In this document: positions 22,575-37,302 of the stretch, one piece after another
Position numbering within the stretch: the stretch's first letter is position 1
How the letters are laid out: each line of letters begins with the position of its first letter
Assembly (NCBI GenBank): GCA_963675135.1
Contig: OY776120.1
Span: 11,126,001 to 11,190,000 of the forward strand
From: Galeopsis tetrahit
Taxonomy: Eukaryota; Streptophyta; Magnoliopsida; Lamiales; Lamiaceae
Direction of reading: 5' to 3'
Length of the DNA stretch: 64,000 nt
Position numbers and translations under genes: made by a program
The notes under the pieces: model-generated
Database searches by the model: none
Told to the model about the DNA's origin: nothing
The model's input: the letters and a program-made list of their open reading frames with translations, nothing else

Positions 22575-24205
22575 ATGCCTAAATTTTTCTTCTATCATAT
22601 ACATGCAACATGCATACGCAACTATAATGCGTCTGTATATAGCTAATATATCATTTTTTCAATCTTTCAAGATGGGTAGTTTGCAAAAATCCCAAAATAG
22701 TTTTCCTTGACTCTCTGAGACTTGAATTATGACAGCTTTGGAGATATGATGAGATCAGCTGTTTTCTGCAATATCGACTGTTTCAAGCCTGTGGCAACTA
22801 AGGTCTGAATATGGAGAGGAGGTCAGTCAAATAGCTTAGACAATTTTTTTGTCAATTCTTTTGTTATAGAGTAAGTACATTAGCTTTTCCAGGCACCCAT
22901 AATTTAAAAATTTTAGCTTACAGTTTTTGTCATTTTTGTTAAAGTAGTAAATTAGCTTTTCCAGGCATCGATGATTTTAAATTTTTTGTCTTTTGTTGGC
23001 TTCACTTTTCGAAGTGCCACTAGAACTTGTTTCAAGCAGCAGATAATGTACGATCATTCTTTTACACGTGATATATAGCATTCTTGATTCTCATGAGCTT
23101 ATTGCATCTTCAGAAAGCTTAGTTTGTGGAACAATGCTTTTAGTGGTTCATGGTAGTCCTAATGTGTACATGCTAGAATTTGATGTTTGTTATACTAAAT
23201 CAATCTACAGGGATCGATGATGGTTGGATCGGGTCAAATTCTTACACGGGTTAGGGTCATGAAGCTCTGAAATGGACATGTTCATTATGATAATCAGGTT
23301 CAGTAGAGTAGGATTGAGTTGGCAAAGCAGCTTCTTCTCAGTCTAGTATCTGCTACTGCTGGTTTAGTTTTTTCGAGGGTGGAGATCATCTCATTACGCA
23401 GGAAAGTTGTTTATTTTTTAAAAAATTACGACTTCCTATTTATTGCTTCAGCTGTTTATTAAATGGATTTAAGTAAAACAGAGCCCTCGTTATTATGTAT
23501 TTCATTTATCCATAGAATTTCATGACATGTAAATTGGTCGGTTGTTTAGTTCATTTAATAATTGCTTGATTTACAAGTCATATTGATCTGATTTTTTACA
23601 TTTTAAATAAAGGGAAAATGCAATTACCCCCTTGAAGATATTTCAAATTACCAAACGCTATTTGTGGTTTGGATAAATGACATTGCTCCTAAGTCTGTCT
23701 AATTTTCAGATTGTTGGTGAATATATTGTCAAGCCATCACAAAGAATGAGGAGACAACACAAGGATCACAATTATGTTCAAAATATTATGAAATGAATAA
23801 TCTTCATTGATAGGAGTATAGCCTACATATATGGTGACACTAGCACAAACCCACTCCAATCAAATACTACCTTTTTAAGCTATCTATAATCATGATTTCC
23901 AATATAATCAATACCTACTCCATCCCCAAAATTTGGCAGGAATATAATGAACTTGAGACATACTTGGAACTTAATTTCAACTATGCTTCACGGATTTGTA
24001 CATCAGTGCATCACCGAGTAGCCTAAAAGTTACATTGGGACTGGATTAAGATTTAACACAAAATGAGAAAAGGAGCGCAAGATTTTGCTGTCAGTATCTC
24101 GCCCACGAACACTCAGGCGAGGTGGATAGGTAAAACATCAAAATAACAGACAGATGTTTGACCTCGGCCAAGTGAACAGCAGCTTAACAGCAATCCAAAA
24201 TAATG
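22575..24205. other. Intergenic between two convergent genes
   Basis: Holds the 3' ends of the hydrolase and FHA genes. Near 23610-23720 the sequence GGGAAAATGCAATTACCCCC resembles one end of a common plant transposon, without a visible partner. No gene is supported. Confidence 0.5.
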
Positions 24206-27200
24206 TTAGTAGCCTAAACGATCATTAAGCGAGGTACGACCATCGCCAGATTGACCTGAGAGGATCATCAAACAAAAATGAGTACAAGGTCAAAAATAAG
24301 ACAACGTAATACTATGCTAGCAAAGTCAAAAACCAATTACCTTCCGGAGGCACCCACTGAGAATAATCTGGTTCAGTTAGAAATGATGGTCTCTCAGGGC
24401 CTAGCGCCCTTTTCGCCCTTTTCCCATCCTTCTTTCCTTGATTCTCGACTATAACATCTTCAATAACGGGCTTATCATCCTCAACTTCTGCATGGTGTCC
24501 TTTCGAATGCTTCAGTAACAATGCAACAGCATCTTCTGCCTTAAATTCAGAACCACTAGTCATTTCAGAATTTTCAGCATCGTTGATGTTTGGCTTTTCA
24601 ACTTGCTTTCGCTTTCTTATGATTAGACCAGGGGCTGCATCTTCTAATCCCTGATTTTCTTTGTTCAAAATGGCAGCCCTATCTTTGTAGTCTACAAACT
24701 GATCAGTCTCCTGTGTCTCTTCTGACACTTGTTTAATTTCTTGTTTTTTTCTTTCCTCAACAGCACCAAGCCATTGAGGCTTAGCAACAGTATGCACAGC
24801 AGATGTACTCTCATCATTTACAGATTCTGGTTCTGCCTTCTTCATGTCAGATTCTGATTTTGCCTCGACGGTAGTTTTTTCTTGTGTAGACTTAACCGTC
24901 AAGCCTTCTGATTCAGAATTTTGTTGTGTAGACTTAACTAACAAGCCTTCTGATTCAGACTTCTTAGACTTTTCTAATGAGGGGACTAGCTTTTGAATCT
25001 TTTCTGTAGAGGGGATCTTGCCTGCTGAAGCAGGCTTTTTTGTTACAACTGTTTTAGGCATATGTTTTTCGGATTCTCTTTTCCTAGCTGCTTCTCCTGT
25101 TGGATCGGCTATTTTCAGCAAGTAAAGAATCCTATCCATCTCCGATTGAAGAGTAGACAACTCTTTCAGAAGCTTTCCTTTATTGTCTGAAACTGTCACC
25201 ATCAAGAAAACCAACAAGAGGTGGTCAAAAAGCTTATATCTCTGGTGTATCATCTATCAAAAACCATGTTAGAGAGGTAGGGGAGATAGAAATAAAACAA
25301 CCACACGATTAGGCCCTGTACAAGCAACAGTTGTAAAAAGAACCATGATTTATGTTTCAGTAGGTTCAACTGAATGTCGTTTTGAAGTGTTGAAATTTTC
25401 CATTTTACTAAGCTCAAATTCCAGATTAGTAAGAAATGCATTTTATTGATGCAAAGAAAGTGAAACCAATGCTGTGTTTAATCTACCAGTTCATAATGCA
25501 CATTAACTTTTGGGATATTTACAGAAACTACCCTTGAAGTATGACCTATTTACAGATAATAATAACATAAATATTAAATTTATAAATTTCGCAACATAGT
25601 AGGGTTTCTGTAGATAGATCAACCTCAAGGGTAGTTTTTGTAACAAGTGCCAGAATGCATGAAAGAAGGATAGCATCAATTCCTCCAAATGACACAGCAA
25701 AGCATAAGAACACAAACCTCTTACACCATTAAAAGGAGATGGGGCGAGATAATGAACAGACGTAAACAACAAAGTAAGATGATTATCTTACCCAGTTGAG
25801 ATGACACCGTAGACATGTATGCATCAAGTGCATCTCCAGCTTCAGCAACCTCATTTATCTCCACTAGTTTGTCCTCGTCCTGAATTAATTTTTCCTTGTC
25901 TTGTATCTGTTTAGTAAGTGCATTCTTCTTATCCAGAAGAGAATCAGCTGTTTCCACTGCTTGGTTTACACCACTCGTGCTTTTTGAGGACTTCTGTGTC
26001 CGATCATAGAACTCATCATCATCACTGCAGGTTAAAAACATAGTAAAAAATAAACAGATAAGAAATACAATGTTGACTATTCACATGCAAAGCATTCAGA
26101 AATATATCCAACTGAAAGCTGAAACACTTGTGATAAGTGATAAAGGCAAATTCAGTAGTCGAAATGTCCTTTAAAAAAAGAAACAATTTATATCGTAATA
26201 CCTAATATAATCTTCTTCTTCATCTTCTGCGGTCCCTCTTTTCTTACCATGAAACAGCTTTCCAGTTCTTGCACCTAAACTTTCTCGAATACTTTCATTC
26301 AAAGTCTCTTCCAAATTCTCCAGCTCTTCCATTAACTGAGAAAGAATTGAGTATTAGAATTGCAAGGGAAATAAATTCCAACTTCAGGACAACTTATTCA
26401 CACCCATGTTATGGTTCCCTGTGGTTTAAACCCGATACTGGATTAGGATTTAGGGAGCTCACTGAAAGTGAGAAATTGTTTTAATTATGGGATGCATTTA
26501 AAGAAACAGCAAAAAAGGCAAAAAAAAAAAAATTGGTTCATGGTTTCCATCATTTATCTGAGGAATTTTTTTTTTTTTTTTTTTACTTCTCCTGTGTAGT
26601 AAATCTCTAACATGTTTCAATTACATATGCAGCATCTATTGTCTGGATCAAATAACTCATTCTGTTTCATAAATAAATATATCACAAGAACCTTAACTAG
26701 AATAGTCTTTGGCCCTCAAATATATCATAATGCACAAGGGTTGGGTGATGAAATGTGTAAACAGGCATTATTTCACTCCATCCACTCATCCCCACCCCCT
26801 TCAGTACATGACGTTAGAAAATAGGAAAAACAAGTTGAAGGGGGTCTTTTGTAAATAGATACTTGCTCTCCAACAAACAAGATTTTGTAATTCCCCAACA
26901 AAAAGATACCAAAAGAAAAGGAGAGGAAAGACACTTGCTCTCCAACAAACAATCTACGTGGAGAATAAAACTCCCTTGGCACATATTTGGTTTGACAGTG
27001 TTACCACAACATCCCATTAGACTGTGAGGCTTCAAATCCTAGAATGTAAGGTTCTAGGTAGGTGGTTTTCAGACTACACACAAAGCTTGATTCTAGAAAA
27101 TAAAGACTGAAAAATTTTCAATTGTCAAATCTGCATGACTGAATAAAACTGCATTCTCAACTCCCCACCAAGACAAACAGCTGCAAGGTTGACTAAACAT

Positions 27201-30200
27201 ATGAAGACCGCTGTTGAAGAGAAGGAGCAAAGAAAATCAGTACTAACTGTCCAATAAACACCTACATACCTGTGACATCCTTTGCTCATTTCGAGCAATC
27301 TGAGTTTGCTGTCCTTGTGTCAAGCCACCTTGAGCAATATCCTTTGCCCGAATTGCATCAATCTCTTTCTTCATGTGAGCAATCTATGATGAAGAGAAAA
27401 TCATTAAACATATATTTACTAGTTGTCAGCAAATATACATTTCAAGATACAGACCTTAAAAACTTGCCCATAATGGGGCAACAGAATTAGAAACATGCAC
27501 TCTGCTGTTTTACTAAGGATGAAGAACAAATATACTAATTTCATGGCAAGACTTTCAGGCAATTTATAAAAAATGCATATGCCCAAATAAGCACTAAGCA
27601 GGCAGATTAACATCTATAGGATATACACACATTCCTTGTGTATAGACTCTGGGTTGAGCATAAAAAATAATGTGAGCTAGACACTAAAAGATAACGCAAT
27701 ACTACATAATCAGAGAGTCTGTACAACTTTAAGGTATATTTTAAAGATAAGCTAAAACAGGAAAAAGTGCCCTTTTGCTTCATGAAGCATAGATATAGAC
27801 ACAATAAATTGGGAGATGTAGTTGTCTTCAAACATCTAATACCTAGTATCTAAGTAGCATGGACCTGAACTGCATATTAAATGGAACTGTAATCACATTC
27901 ACTTGCAATTCTAGCAAGCTTCACTATTACAAACTAGCGCACATCTGAATTTCAAGAGTCTATTTTCTATTGAGAGGATAACCCATATGGCCATATGTCT
28001 CATTTCTTGTGCAGAACATTTTTATCTCCTCACAATATCGGATGTAATATAGTCCCTAAACAAACTAGGAAAAAGTTAGCCACCATAAGAGCCTTGTTTG
28101 TTTGATGGGGGTATGGAACGTGAATTTTGTTTTTTGGGATCCCAAGAACATGGACCTGTTTGACACAGCAAACAAAATGAGATTCGCTCAGGAAAGATGT
28201 TCTTTAATATTCACCTTTCCAAATATACTAATTTCACTAATTCCATTCATTTACATGCTAGATCTTGGTAGCAACATGCAAACATCAATCAGGACCTTTC
28301 CCATCTAATGCAAAGGGCAGAAACAAGCATCCGCAGATGAGTGCTTCATGTGACATGCAAGAGGATGCCAAAAACCTATATGACATGAATCCTTTCAGTT
28401 TATAAATCATTGAAAACAAAATACGAATGACAGAATTCTACGTGACATGAATTCACTACCAGTTCATGCATCAAGACAAACGGGATACAGGCACACATTT
28501 TTAGTTGAGACTAGATGTGCTAGACAAGATAGGAAAAATTTAACTAAGCAAAGCTGTTGAAAGGATCTTTAACTAACTTTTTCAAGTCTCTTGACAACTT
28601 TATCTCGTGTCTTTTCCTGCTTCTCTGTAAGTTGCCCCTTGTAAGTTTGCCAAGTTATCTCTTCAACATCATCCTGAATTTTAAGGACAGTTTTTTCAGT
28701 GGAAAGAATATAGAGATAAAACCGAGAAAAAAAAGAAAAATAAAGCATGCAATAGCCAACAGACAATTGAATTACGGAGCCCAAACAAGAAAAGTCATAT
28801 TATCAATAAACAAAGACTTAAATCATAGTTTCAAGACGACCTGGTTGTATGCCGTGTAGAATCTCTAGATATACTACAGAAGCCATCTTTTTTTCTTAAA
28901 CAAATTGTAAAGAAACACGGAGATCAACAAAAGAGCCCTGCATGTGGTATTTATCAATTTAGAAGAAGCCTATAATAGAGTGCCTCGGAAATTAACCAGG
29001 CTGATACTTACTGAAGAATGTGCTCAATGTCATATCAAAACTATTAAGAATCTGCCTCCAAGAGCAAGAACAAGAATCCACTAGAAACAAGAGTTCATAG
29101 AGAACTACAAACTCCCATAAAAATTCAACTGAACATTCAACTCCCAGGATAAATATGAAAATTTTCATTTCAAGACTCTAGTCCTAACTCCTAACCATAA
29201 TCCCAAACTGGTAATCAGCCACTATACAAATTTGCTGCGTTTTTTTTTTTCAAAACCTTCGGTACACATTGAGAATAAGGAATTGCAGTATCAAACATTC
29301 TATATCGTATTGAAGAACACACTATTCAGGATCTTCATTATCAGTTTCTTTGATATTTTTCAATCTACATCAACTAAAAGGTCACACGTAATTACACAAG
29401 AATTCGGTAGTACAACAGTGTAACTTGTTTGCAATTTAGCACTACCAAGTCCAGAAATGATCTCATCCTACACAAACAAAATGTGGTACGAAGTACTACG
29501 AACCTCATTTTCCTCGATAGCATCCTCGCCCATGCCCCAAGATATCCCATCAGCACGAGATGCTTCTAATTTTGCTCGCCGAAGAGATGCTTCCATGTCT
29601 TGCATATCTTGTCGGATCTTTGCTTTTCTTAATCTCTTCAAGTCAGCTTCCTTCACAAACAAAACCACACAAACATACTCAAAATAGATATGCTTTTAGA
29701 AAAATAGAACAGATGCCGTCATGCAAAAGAATATGTCATCATTCATCAGCATTTCTTTAAATTTATAAATGATTTTGATGTTAAACAATGATTATGCTAA
29801 TGAGGAACTATTTGAGATGAAATTTCTAAATCTTACTGCCGGCATCAAGTCTAATGGTCCTTGAAATATGTACAACCTAGATGAGCTGCACAAAGACCAA
29901 AAGGAAAAGTAAGACCTTTAGCTCCCAAATTTATAATACAGCAAAGAGGCAGACTAAAATAAGTATAAGAAATTCCCTGTCGATTAAATACAATTTAATT
30001 TCTGAATTTCAAAACAGCACCACTAATTTCCTGCTTGATCACAAGAGCTTAATGATAAGAAAAAAAGCAGCATTCCAAAAACCAATACAAAGTACAAGAA
30101 TTAATAAGCTACTTACAGGCCAAACCGGATGACATCACCGACGTGCAAATCCACGTAAACCCTCTTCTTTACCTAATGTGTTAGCCAATAATTTATCAGA

Positions 30201-32041
30201 AAATAATATTTTGGTATTTAAGTGGATAAGTCTAAGATATAGGCTACTTCACCAATTCAGGGGTTACAAACTTGTCAACAGTTCAGTCCAACACTCAGTG
30301 TTACAGAATATTATCTAGACCTGAAGTGGGAGAGTCAAACAAATGAATTTTTACCTGGTTCTTGTTAATAAATGTCCCGTGCGTACTTCCAAGATCATAT
30401 AGATAAGCACCTTCCTTGCTCCTAAACTGAAGAACTGACATCATGAAAGGGATTCAAAAACATACAAATTAGTCAAGACACTTTGAATTGTAAAACATAA
30501 CTATGAAGATATTGAGCACTCAACAATTAGGATGCAAATTATAGCCACAAACCAATCAATGTGAAGGTTATAGCTGAATACACACTACAAATGAAAACAA
30601 GCATAAAGTTAGACTACAAAGTGGCTGTCGATCTACTGACACTTCCCTTCAATATTATCAGATGATTATCATTATCATTGGACTTTTCAAGTAATTAAAC
30701 AAAAGCTCAACTGAAACACATAAATTATTACTCAATCTAATCCATTATACATAAAACTCTGAACGAAAAAACGTCCACTTTGTTAGATTTCATAACTATT
30801 TTCAATTTTACTTCTCCAAAGATAAAATTCTTCTTGCTTTTATTCTTTTTAGGAACAATATTTTCATTCTCTAAATATCAAATCATTAATAATATAAGTT
30901 AATTAAAAATATCTTCTGCTAACCAAAAATAAAAAAGAAGAAGAATGACAAAATGTCCAGCATTTCTCCAAATTATATCACATCACTCTTCACTACAATA
31001 TATCCATTTACATTTTCATTCTCCACGAACCTTTCCAATCTTAATATCAGAATAAATTCTCTTAGCAAAATATCTCCAGAATCACCAAAAAGAAAACATA
31101 GTGTTTATTTCTGATCAACTTAACTCTCTTAACCAGAATGGAGGAGAACTAACATTCATGTATAATTTTTATTTCACCCAAAGAATCATAGAAAAGCTTC
31201 AAATAGCGGACTTCCCGAGGCATACACAATGCACAAGAACAATAAATAAGAAAGGATGTATGTCACACACACGCACAAAAAGCTCAGAAACTGTACCAGC
31301 ATGGAACCGAGATATGGTAGGATGATCGAGCACAAAATCACAAAGATCCACACGACCAAACATGTATGCCCCTTTCTCATTCCTAGAATAAGATACATGT
31401 GAGTTTCGAAAATAATATCTCAAGAACAAAGATATAAACAATTACTCCTACTATTTACAAACTAATTTGATATTTTGTCCTCACTAACAAGTATAAATTT
31501 TTCCAACGGTGCCTAACGTATAACAATATACACAAGTAATTATGTCTACAATGAAGGAATCCTTCATGTCATGTTTTCATTTAAATATGTAAAATAAAAG
31601 AACAAAATAAGCTGAAAAGGGAAGAACTACTAACACATCATAACGGTTAATAATGGCGCCATCTTTGATTACTTCGAGGAAGAACTGATGCCCAGGTGAC
31701 CCACCCCACGGAGGAATCGTGTACGGAACCGACGTATTACTGCTCCGATGCTCCTGTTTCTTTTCTACATCAGCCGAAGAGGCACCATTGCTTAAATTGG
31801 AGGTGGAATCGGAAACTTGAGCGGAACTCTCTGAAGTATCAGTACGGGGAGGGCTTAATTGGAGTTGTTGTTGGTTGTTTTGTGATGACTCAGCGACAAG
31901 TTCGGGTTCGGAAGGGTTGGGGTTTCTAGGAAGAGGGGGGGCCATGGCGGTAGCATTTGGGGATTCGGATGTTGAAGTCTCGGCGGCGGCGGTGGTTGTG
32001 ATAGGGATTTTGGGAGGCGGAGGGCCCATGGCGGTGGTCAT
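24206..32041 (-). CDS. Kanadaptin-like FHA-domain protein (At5g38840-like)
   Basis: Twelve exons, minus strand: 32041-31635, 31382-31297, 30434-30355, 30172-30117, 29885-29837, 29650-29504, 28673-28578, 27383-27270, 26335-26202, 26024-25792, 25192-24341, 24255-24206. All junctions are GT/AG and the frame closes to 767 residues. Residues 1-110 are Pro/Ser/Thr-rich and disordered. An FHA domain follows (about 112-225), with GR at 145-146, the phosphothreonine-contacting SRFH at 160-163 and GSTHG at 180-184. Next come charged, helical segments (RLRKAKIRQDMQDMEASLRR; ITWQTYKGQL), the acidic SDDDEFYDR, and a Lys/Glu-rich stretch with two near-repeats of SEGLLVKSTQ. The conserved tail is EPDYSQWVPPEGQSGDGRTS. 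This is the layout of the kanadaptin (SLC4A1AP) family, a nuclear FHA protein linked to RNA processing in other eukaryotes; its role in plants is not settled. Confidence 0.92.
25519..25643. mobile_element. Small MITE in an intron of the FHA gene
   Basis: TTACAGAAACTACCCTTGA at 25519 is matched in inverted orientation by TCAAGGGTAGTTTTTGTAA ending at 25643. The pairing continues inward (ATGACCTATTTACAG against CTGTAGATAGATCAAC). At about 125 bp it is a foldback MITE within the intron between exons 10 and 11. No target duplication could be assigned. Confidence 0.6.
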
Positions 32042-34363
32042 GGTTTTTGTTTCCGATAGATGGAGACGCGAATCGGTGGCGGTGCAGGGTGGGGGAACAA
32101 CGGCTTTCGAACCTCTGAATTTACAAATTGCAGGCCCGTCTTAACAAAGGATTAATTAGGCTCAATTTCTTTAATACAGTAGTTGAAATAATCCAAATAT
32201 TTTGTATCTATATTTATTTTTATTATATTTATAAATTAGCGTTATATAATTAAAATCTTAAATTCATAATTATTCATTTCATCATTAATTGTGAATATTT
32301 TATTTGTGTGTATTTTTTATTATATATATATAATAATACTCTCATACCCCTAAAAAAAAAAAAAAAAAAACTCTCACGGTTCATATTTTAAGACAACAAA
32401 ATGTAAGGTGTATAAAAGAAAACGAGAATTGAAACCGTAAGCTCACAGACTAGTGAGTATCGTTAAAACCTTGAAAAAAATTCTTCAAAGAGATAAAACT
32501 CAAGGTTAAGAAAAAAAGTACAACCCTCTAAATAGTAATATTCAAAAAAAAAAATTGAAAGTAAGACAAATAACAATCATTCCATGATAACACCATCAAT
32601 TCATGTCATCCAATATATCCAACCAACGTTTGTGAAAGGGCACCACCTGCATGAACTCTAAAGGCTAGAGCCGGTTGAATTACACGGCCGTTAATGAACA
32701 TGACCCTCCCCAAGTCAACGTCTGGTGTGTTGGACAACACTCGTGAGCACTCCGTCCTCTAATGGAACTACTGTGGGTGGAAATGAACAACAATAATTAT
32801 AGTGAATAAACTCATAATTGTATGATTAAGTGTTTGAAATACTTTTGAACTATGTGAAATTAAAAATTAGTTCAATACAAATAAATAAAAGATATGCAAA
32901 ATTTTATTTTTCATCAATGTAATTATATATATTAATTGGCCGCAATTAATTTGGTTTGGTTCAGTTCGATTTGGTTTCGCTTTTGATTAAATACATAATT
33001 TAATTAATTGTGTTCAGTTAAAAGGTGACTAAAATCGGTCGAATTAATTGAATGATCACCTCTATTTAATAAACACATACAAATAAAGGTAATTCAGTGG
33101 CTGAAGTCCCATTGTCAGAAAAAAAACCTTCAGGTAACGAAAAGGGAACTGCTCTAAAAAACACATACTCAAACAACAAACAAAAAGCATAAATGTTGAA
33201 GAAAGAAATCACTTTCTAGTCAAGGGGCCTCCCTTAGATGGTTTACGATGTTCATCCTCATCAGTCATCATACATATTAGTCCATTTTTTCTTAAAAAAG
33301 CAACAACTTCCATTTTATAGGTGGCAAGTTGTCAAGCTAGGCTTAGTCAATTGGAATTGTAAGCGACTAATTTTGTTTTTGATTTTGAGTTGAGACTTGA
33401 GACCGTCAGTTGCTTGAGCTTTGATGATGGAGCTATGGCATCACATAATGCTTTCTTAATTGAGACATCCTTAGACAATGAAATGACGCCTTTGTGAAAG
33501 AAGCAATCGTCTAATGACTTGTTGTCGAGAGATCTTGAAAGAGACATTCCACATGTTCCGTATTTAAAAGAGGAATAGAGGATTTTTTTTTTTATTTTTT
33601 TTTTGTGTGTGTGTGTGTGTATTATTTGAGGTTTGGTCCATGTCATCGGACAATGCAGAGAACGAGTTCGTCATGGGAACCGAACCCGAAGCCAATATCA
33701 AGGCTGACTCATGATTCTCAACATGAAAAGTATCACTGATTCACAATGTTGATGCACCCTTGTATTGCTCGTACTAGCATCATGCAAATGCTCTATATTC
33801 GTAGTGCCCCATTGATATAAAACACTCTCAACATTTATATATAAAAAATCTAGTGCTGCAAAATCAATAAAACACATAAACTATATAAACTTGCACGATC
33901 AATTTATAAATAAGCAATTAAACACATATTAAAATATGTAATACCAAATGCAATACAAATGAATAGTTATAAACAACCATTCATTCTCTAGTTAAAAATA
34001 AACATATACTCTCTCAGCTTCTCTTGAAATATTTATTTACTTCTTAAATAATCTTTCACAGTTCACTTATCAAACACAATACTATTTCGAGACGCTGACA
34101 AATCCGTGCCAGAATACAAGCATATTCACACACATTTATGTCTTCCACACATATTATTATTTAAAAAGTACTGAAAATTTCCCACACACTGATACAACAA
34201 CACTGCAGGCGATGGGTTGCACCGACAGCTCTGTACATTTCAAGAAAAACCAACTCAACATCAAAGTTGAGAAAAACAATGGTGCATTCCATCCTACTTC
34301 TATACCCTTCATTCATTTTCTATGAATTGATCCAGCAATCTCGTTTGAATTACCTTTCACACT
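32042..34363. other. Intergenic, 5' flank of the FHA gene and 3' flank of the transporter gene
   Basis: No gene is supported. A minus-strand frame at 33347-33646 (containing SLDNKSLDDCFFHKG and a Ser/Lys-rich end) is open for 99 codons, but no family is recognised and its start is in a TG-repeat tract. A minus-strand stretch near 32620-32760 reads as VDLGRVMFINGRVIQPALAF without a proper frame around it and may be a retroelement remnant. Confidence 0.35.
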
Positions 34364-37302
34364 TCATTCACGATGAGATGAACCATTCTTGAACAATGAG
34401 TAGGCATCGCTGTATATCGCCACCACATTTGAGAAAACAGCAAGAACAACCATGAAAATGCATATGATCCTGTCCCTCTTAGTTGCTATGCCATATCGGT
34501 CCCTGCATCAACATAATAGAGCATAAATTGATGTGCTTATCCTTTTTTAAGGAGTATTAAGTTGATAAAGTAATAATATTAGAGTAAACGACAAGAAGCA
34601 ATGCCCTTGTTTTTGAAAGTTTTCTTTGAACTTTTGTCTAAGTCATGAATGGAATTGTTTAATTTCCCAAGGATTCTGAGTTTCTTGCAAGTATTTGCTC
34701 CAAATCAGACAAGAAAAGGTCATCCGGAAGCCAAGTGAAAATTCAAGTGTCTAAGATTCTAATTTTCTTTAACATATCCCAGTGTCTAAAACTACAAGAT
34801 AGGTGAAAAATGTGATACTTTGCTAAAGGCATCATAAATGAGTGTTTTTTATAAATGACTTCCAAATGCAGAAGAGATGAATCACATGAAAACTCATGAT
34901 ATCATCAGACCAAAACAGATCTCTTCCATCTCGAAGATGTAAACTCAGTTGATATCATCCAGATGATAAAGCAAAGTTCTTATAGTTCAATTTTAAGATA
35001 AAGGTGGGGCCAATATTCTTAAATACATCAATAAAGAGTTAGTGGTGCTCCCTAGTTCACAGATAACCAATTTTTTTTTCACAACATGTTGTTTCCAGTC
35101 TGCTCTAATGCTGCAATATATTTTTTTAGATCTAGATTGGACATCCACAGAAGCACAAAGAGATTATATATCATGTGATATAATCAAGTGATTCAAATGA
35201 CAGACTTACCGTAGAGTAATGGCAGCAGGAAAGATGAATCCAATGCAAACAGCAGCAGTTGCTCCAGTGAACTGGAAAGCATCCCAAATGCTCGGTATGA
35301 AGTTAGCACCCAGAAAGACAACAGCGATGAGCCCAGTGCTGAGTGAGGCAAACCTTAAATTGTCTGAAGCCAATGGCCTGGCTGAAGGAAATAGAAGGCC
35401 GTCTAAGTTTAATCGTAGCGGGAAAAATACGATAGGAAAGACGAGCATCAAGTGGGCTGCATAGCTAACGCGAACAGCATCATTAAGCAACGATCCAAAC
35501 GGGATACCAAGGTCCGTTGAGAAGTTGGCCAGTACGTCATCAAGAGTTTCATCACCAAATAGGAGGAATCCAAAGAGACTAGTCATCACATACACAGATG
35601 AGCAGAGAGCAAGAGAAGTTCTCACAACTGCTGTTATCTTTGTATTATCCTCGAGCTCGTTGTCTATTGAGTGAACTGCAAGACAATCATGCAGGTTAGA
35701 ATTTTGACTCCATTAAGGATAATAATATTTCACAGAACAGAAAGTTACCAATTCGTTCTATGAAAGCACATTCACCAATAAGTTAGACATTTGCATAATT
35801 ATCAGAAACTTTCTTATTCAAAAACTTAATGATAAGGAAATGTACCCAATATAAGATAGCATAAAAAATAATACTTAAGCTATTCTATTGGAAAATCCAG
35901 GTAACATGGTTCGTGTATCAAAGCGTATTTCATTATGCAATGGCCTAAGATCCTCCCATATGAAGAGGCATTATAGTGCAAGCTAATCAGCTCACATTCA
36001 TTACTTACCATTGTAGTGGCAGATGTATGCAGTGACAAGAACGGGAACCACGGTGAAAAGATTGAGGACTGATGTAAGATCGGTAACTTCTGGTAATAAT
36101 CTAGGCATCATAACAGTTCCATTTATCAACTTAAAGAGTGTAATCCCCACAGTAATAACAAGGAACACAACAGCAAGTCCAACTGATAAAGCAGACGTGT
36201 ATCTCAATGAATCTGCAAAAAAAGGTAAACAAGAAAGATTTAGCTCTAGTAAATAGGAGACACCGGTTTACTTGCAAAATCTATAAATAAAAGATGTGCA
36301 AGTAAAGATAATCTAGAATTTCAGTAATTTGTTCTGACAAAGAGTTCATTCTCCGAATCTACGTTACTCAGTGTTTTGAAAATAATAAAGTATAAAAATT
36401 GATTAAACGAAAGCAGTAAGTTTATAAGAATTAATTTCATCTCATCATCATATATATCAATAGATGTACATAAGATTGTACCCAATCTTCTAAATAATTC
36501 ATTGAGTCTCGGGACTGCTTTATAACTTCATCATGTAACTGAAGATTGCATTAAGTTCCAATTTCCAATTTATTGACAGGCTGAATAACAAAGGACTCAC
36601 CAATTCGCTTTAAGCTAGCCAATGGTGCAAATATGGCAAGTGTGGTGATAAGGAGAACAGAAAATCGTCCATTCCACCAGTGAACTCCAAACCAACTTTC
36701 TAGAACACCAGCATGGTGAATTCCATCAGGTGTCGTTCCAGAAAGCACATCACCTTCAACCAATGAAACCTCCGTAAGATTGACAATGACACAAAATTGA
36801 ACATAATGATAATTGCTCGATCAAGATTTAAATCACACGCGCACACACAGCTCCAATTCAATCAAGCAAGTTTACCTATGATAATCATGTATACTATGAG
36901 CACACCAATGTTGTTGATTAATACACAGAGTTGAATCGACATTCTGCCATACTTTCCAAATGCATCCCCCATAAGACCTCCATAAGAAACAGATTTTGCT
37001 GTGCGGCTAAACCTGAGCAAAAATTCAATTGAGGCTTCTGTCAAGAATGCCATGAAGATGATTGCAGCAATCCCCGGGATAAGTCCCAACACCTTCATGG
37101 TTGCAGGCAAAGCCATGATTCCAGCACCAATAACTGTCGTCGATAGATTAAACACTGCACCACTGAAAGAAGCTCCATTGAACTCATCAAAACTTTCTTC
37201 CCCATGCTTGGTGGGCAGCAATGGGGATTTCTCATCAACAATTGCTTGCTTGTTCTTTCTTGAATTCCTTTCTTTGGTAGGCTTAACACTTCCAATTGTC
37301 AT
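34364..37302 (-). CDS. AVT6: Vacuolar amino acid transporter, AVT6-type (SLC38-like, AAAP family)
   Basis: Five exons, minus strand: 37302-36876, 36753-36601, 36212-36009, 35675-35210, 34502-34364. All GT/AG, and the frame closes to 462 residues, typical of the AVT6 subfamily. The ATG at 37302 is chosen; an upstream in-frame TTG at 37308 is not a plant start. The N-terminus is hydrophilic and carries EKSPLLP, a dileucine-like sorting motif common on vacuolar proteins. The first membrane segment has the family signature NLSTTVIGAGIMALP, with about ten more membrane spans following. The large loop between exons 1 and 2 reads DVLSGTTPDGIHHAG. Family members export neutral and acidic amino acids from the vacuole, driven by protons; substrate choice is not visible here. 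A 3' splice site in the 5' leader (about 37370, TTTTGTGCAG on the minus strand) suggests a leader intron. Confidence 0.93.

Noticed and set aside
31696..32144. Plus-strand frames opposite the first exon of the FHA gene
   Set aside because: Shadows of a Pro/Ser-rich exon on the other strand.
33347..33646. 99-codon minus-strand frame between the FHA and transporter genes
   Set aside because: The start lies in a TG microsatellite, no family is recognised and no splice partners were found; noted only in the intergenic entry.
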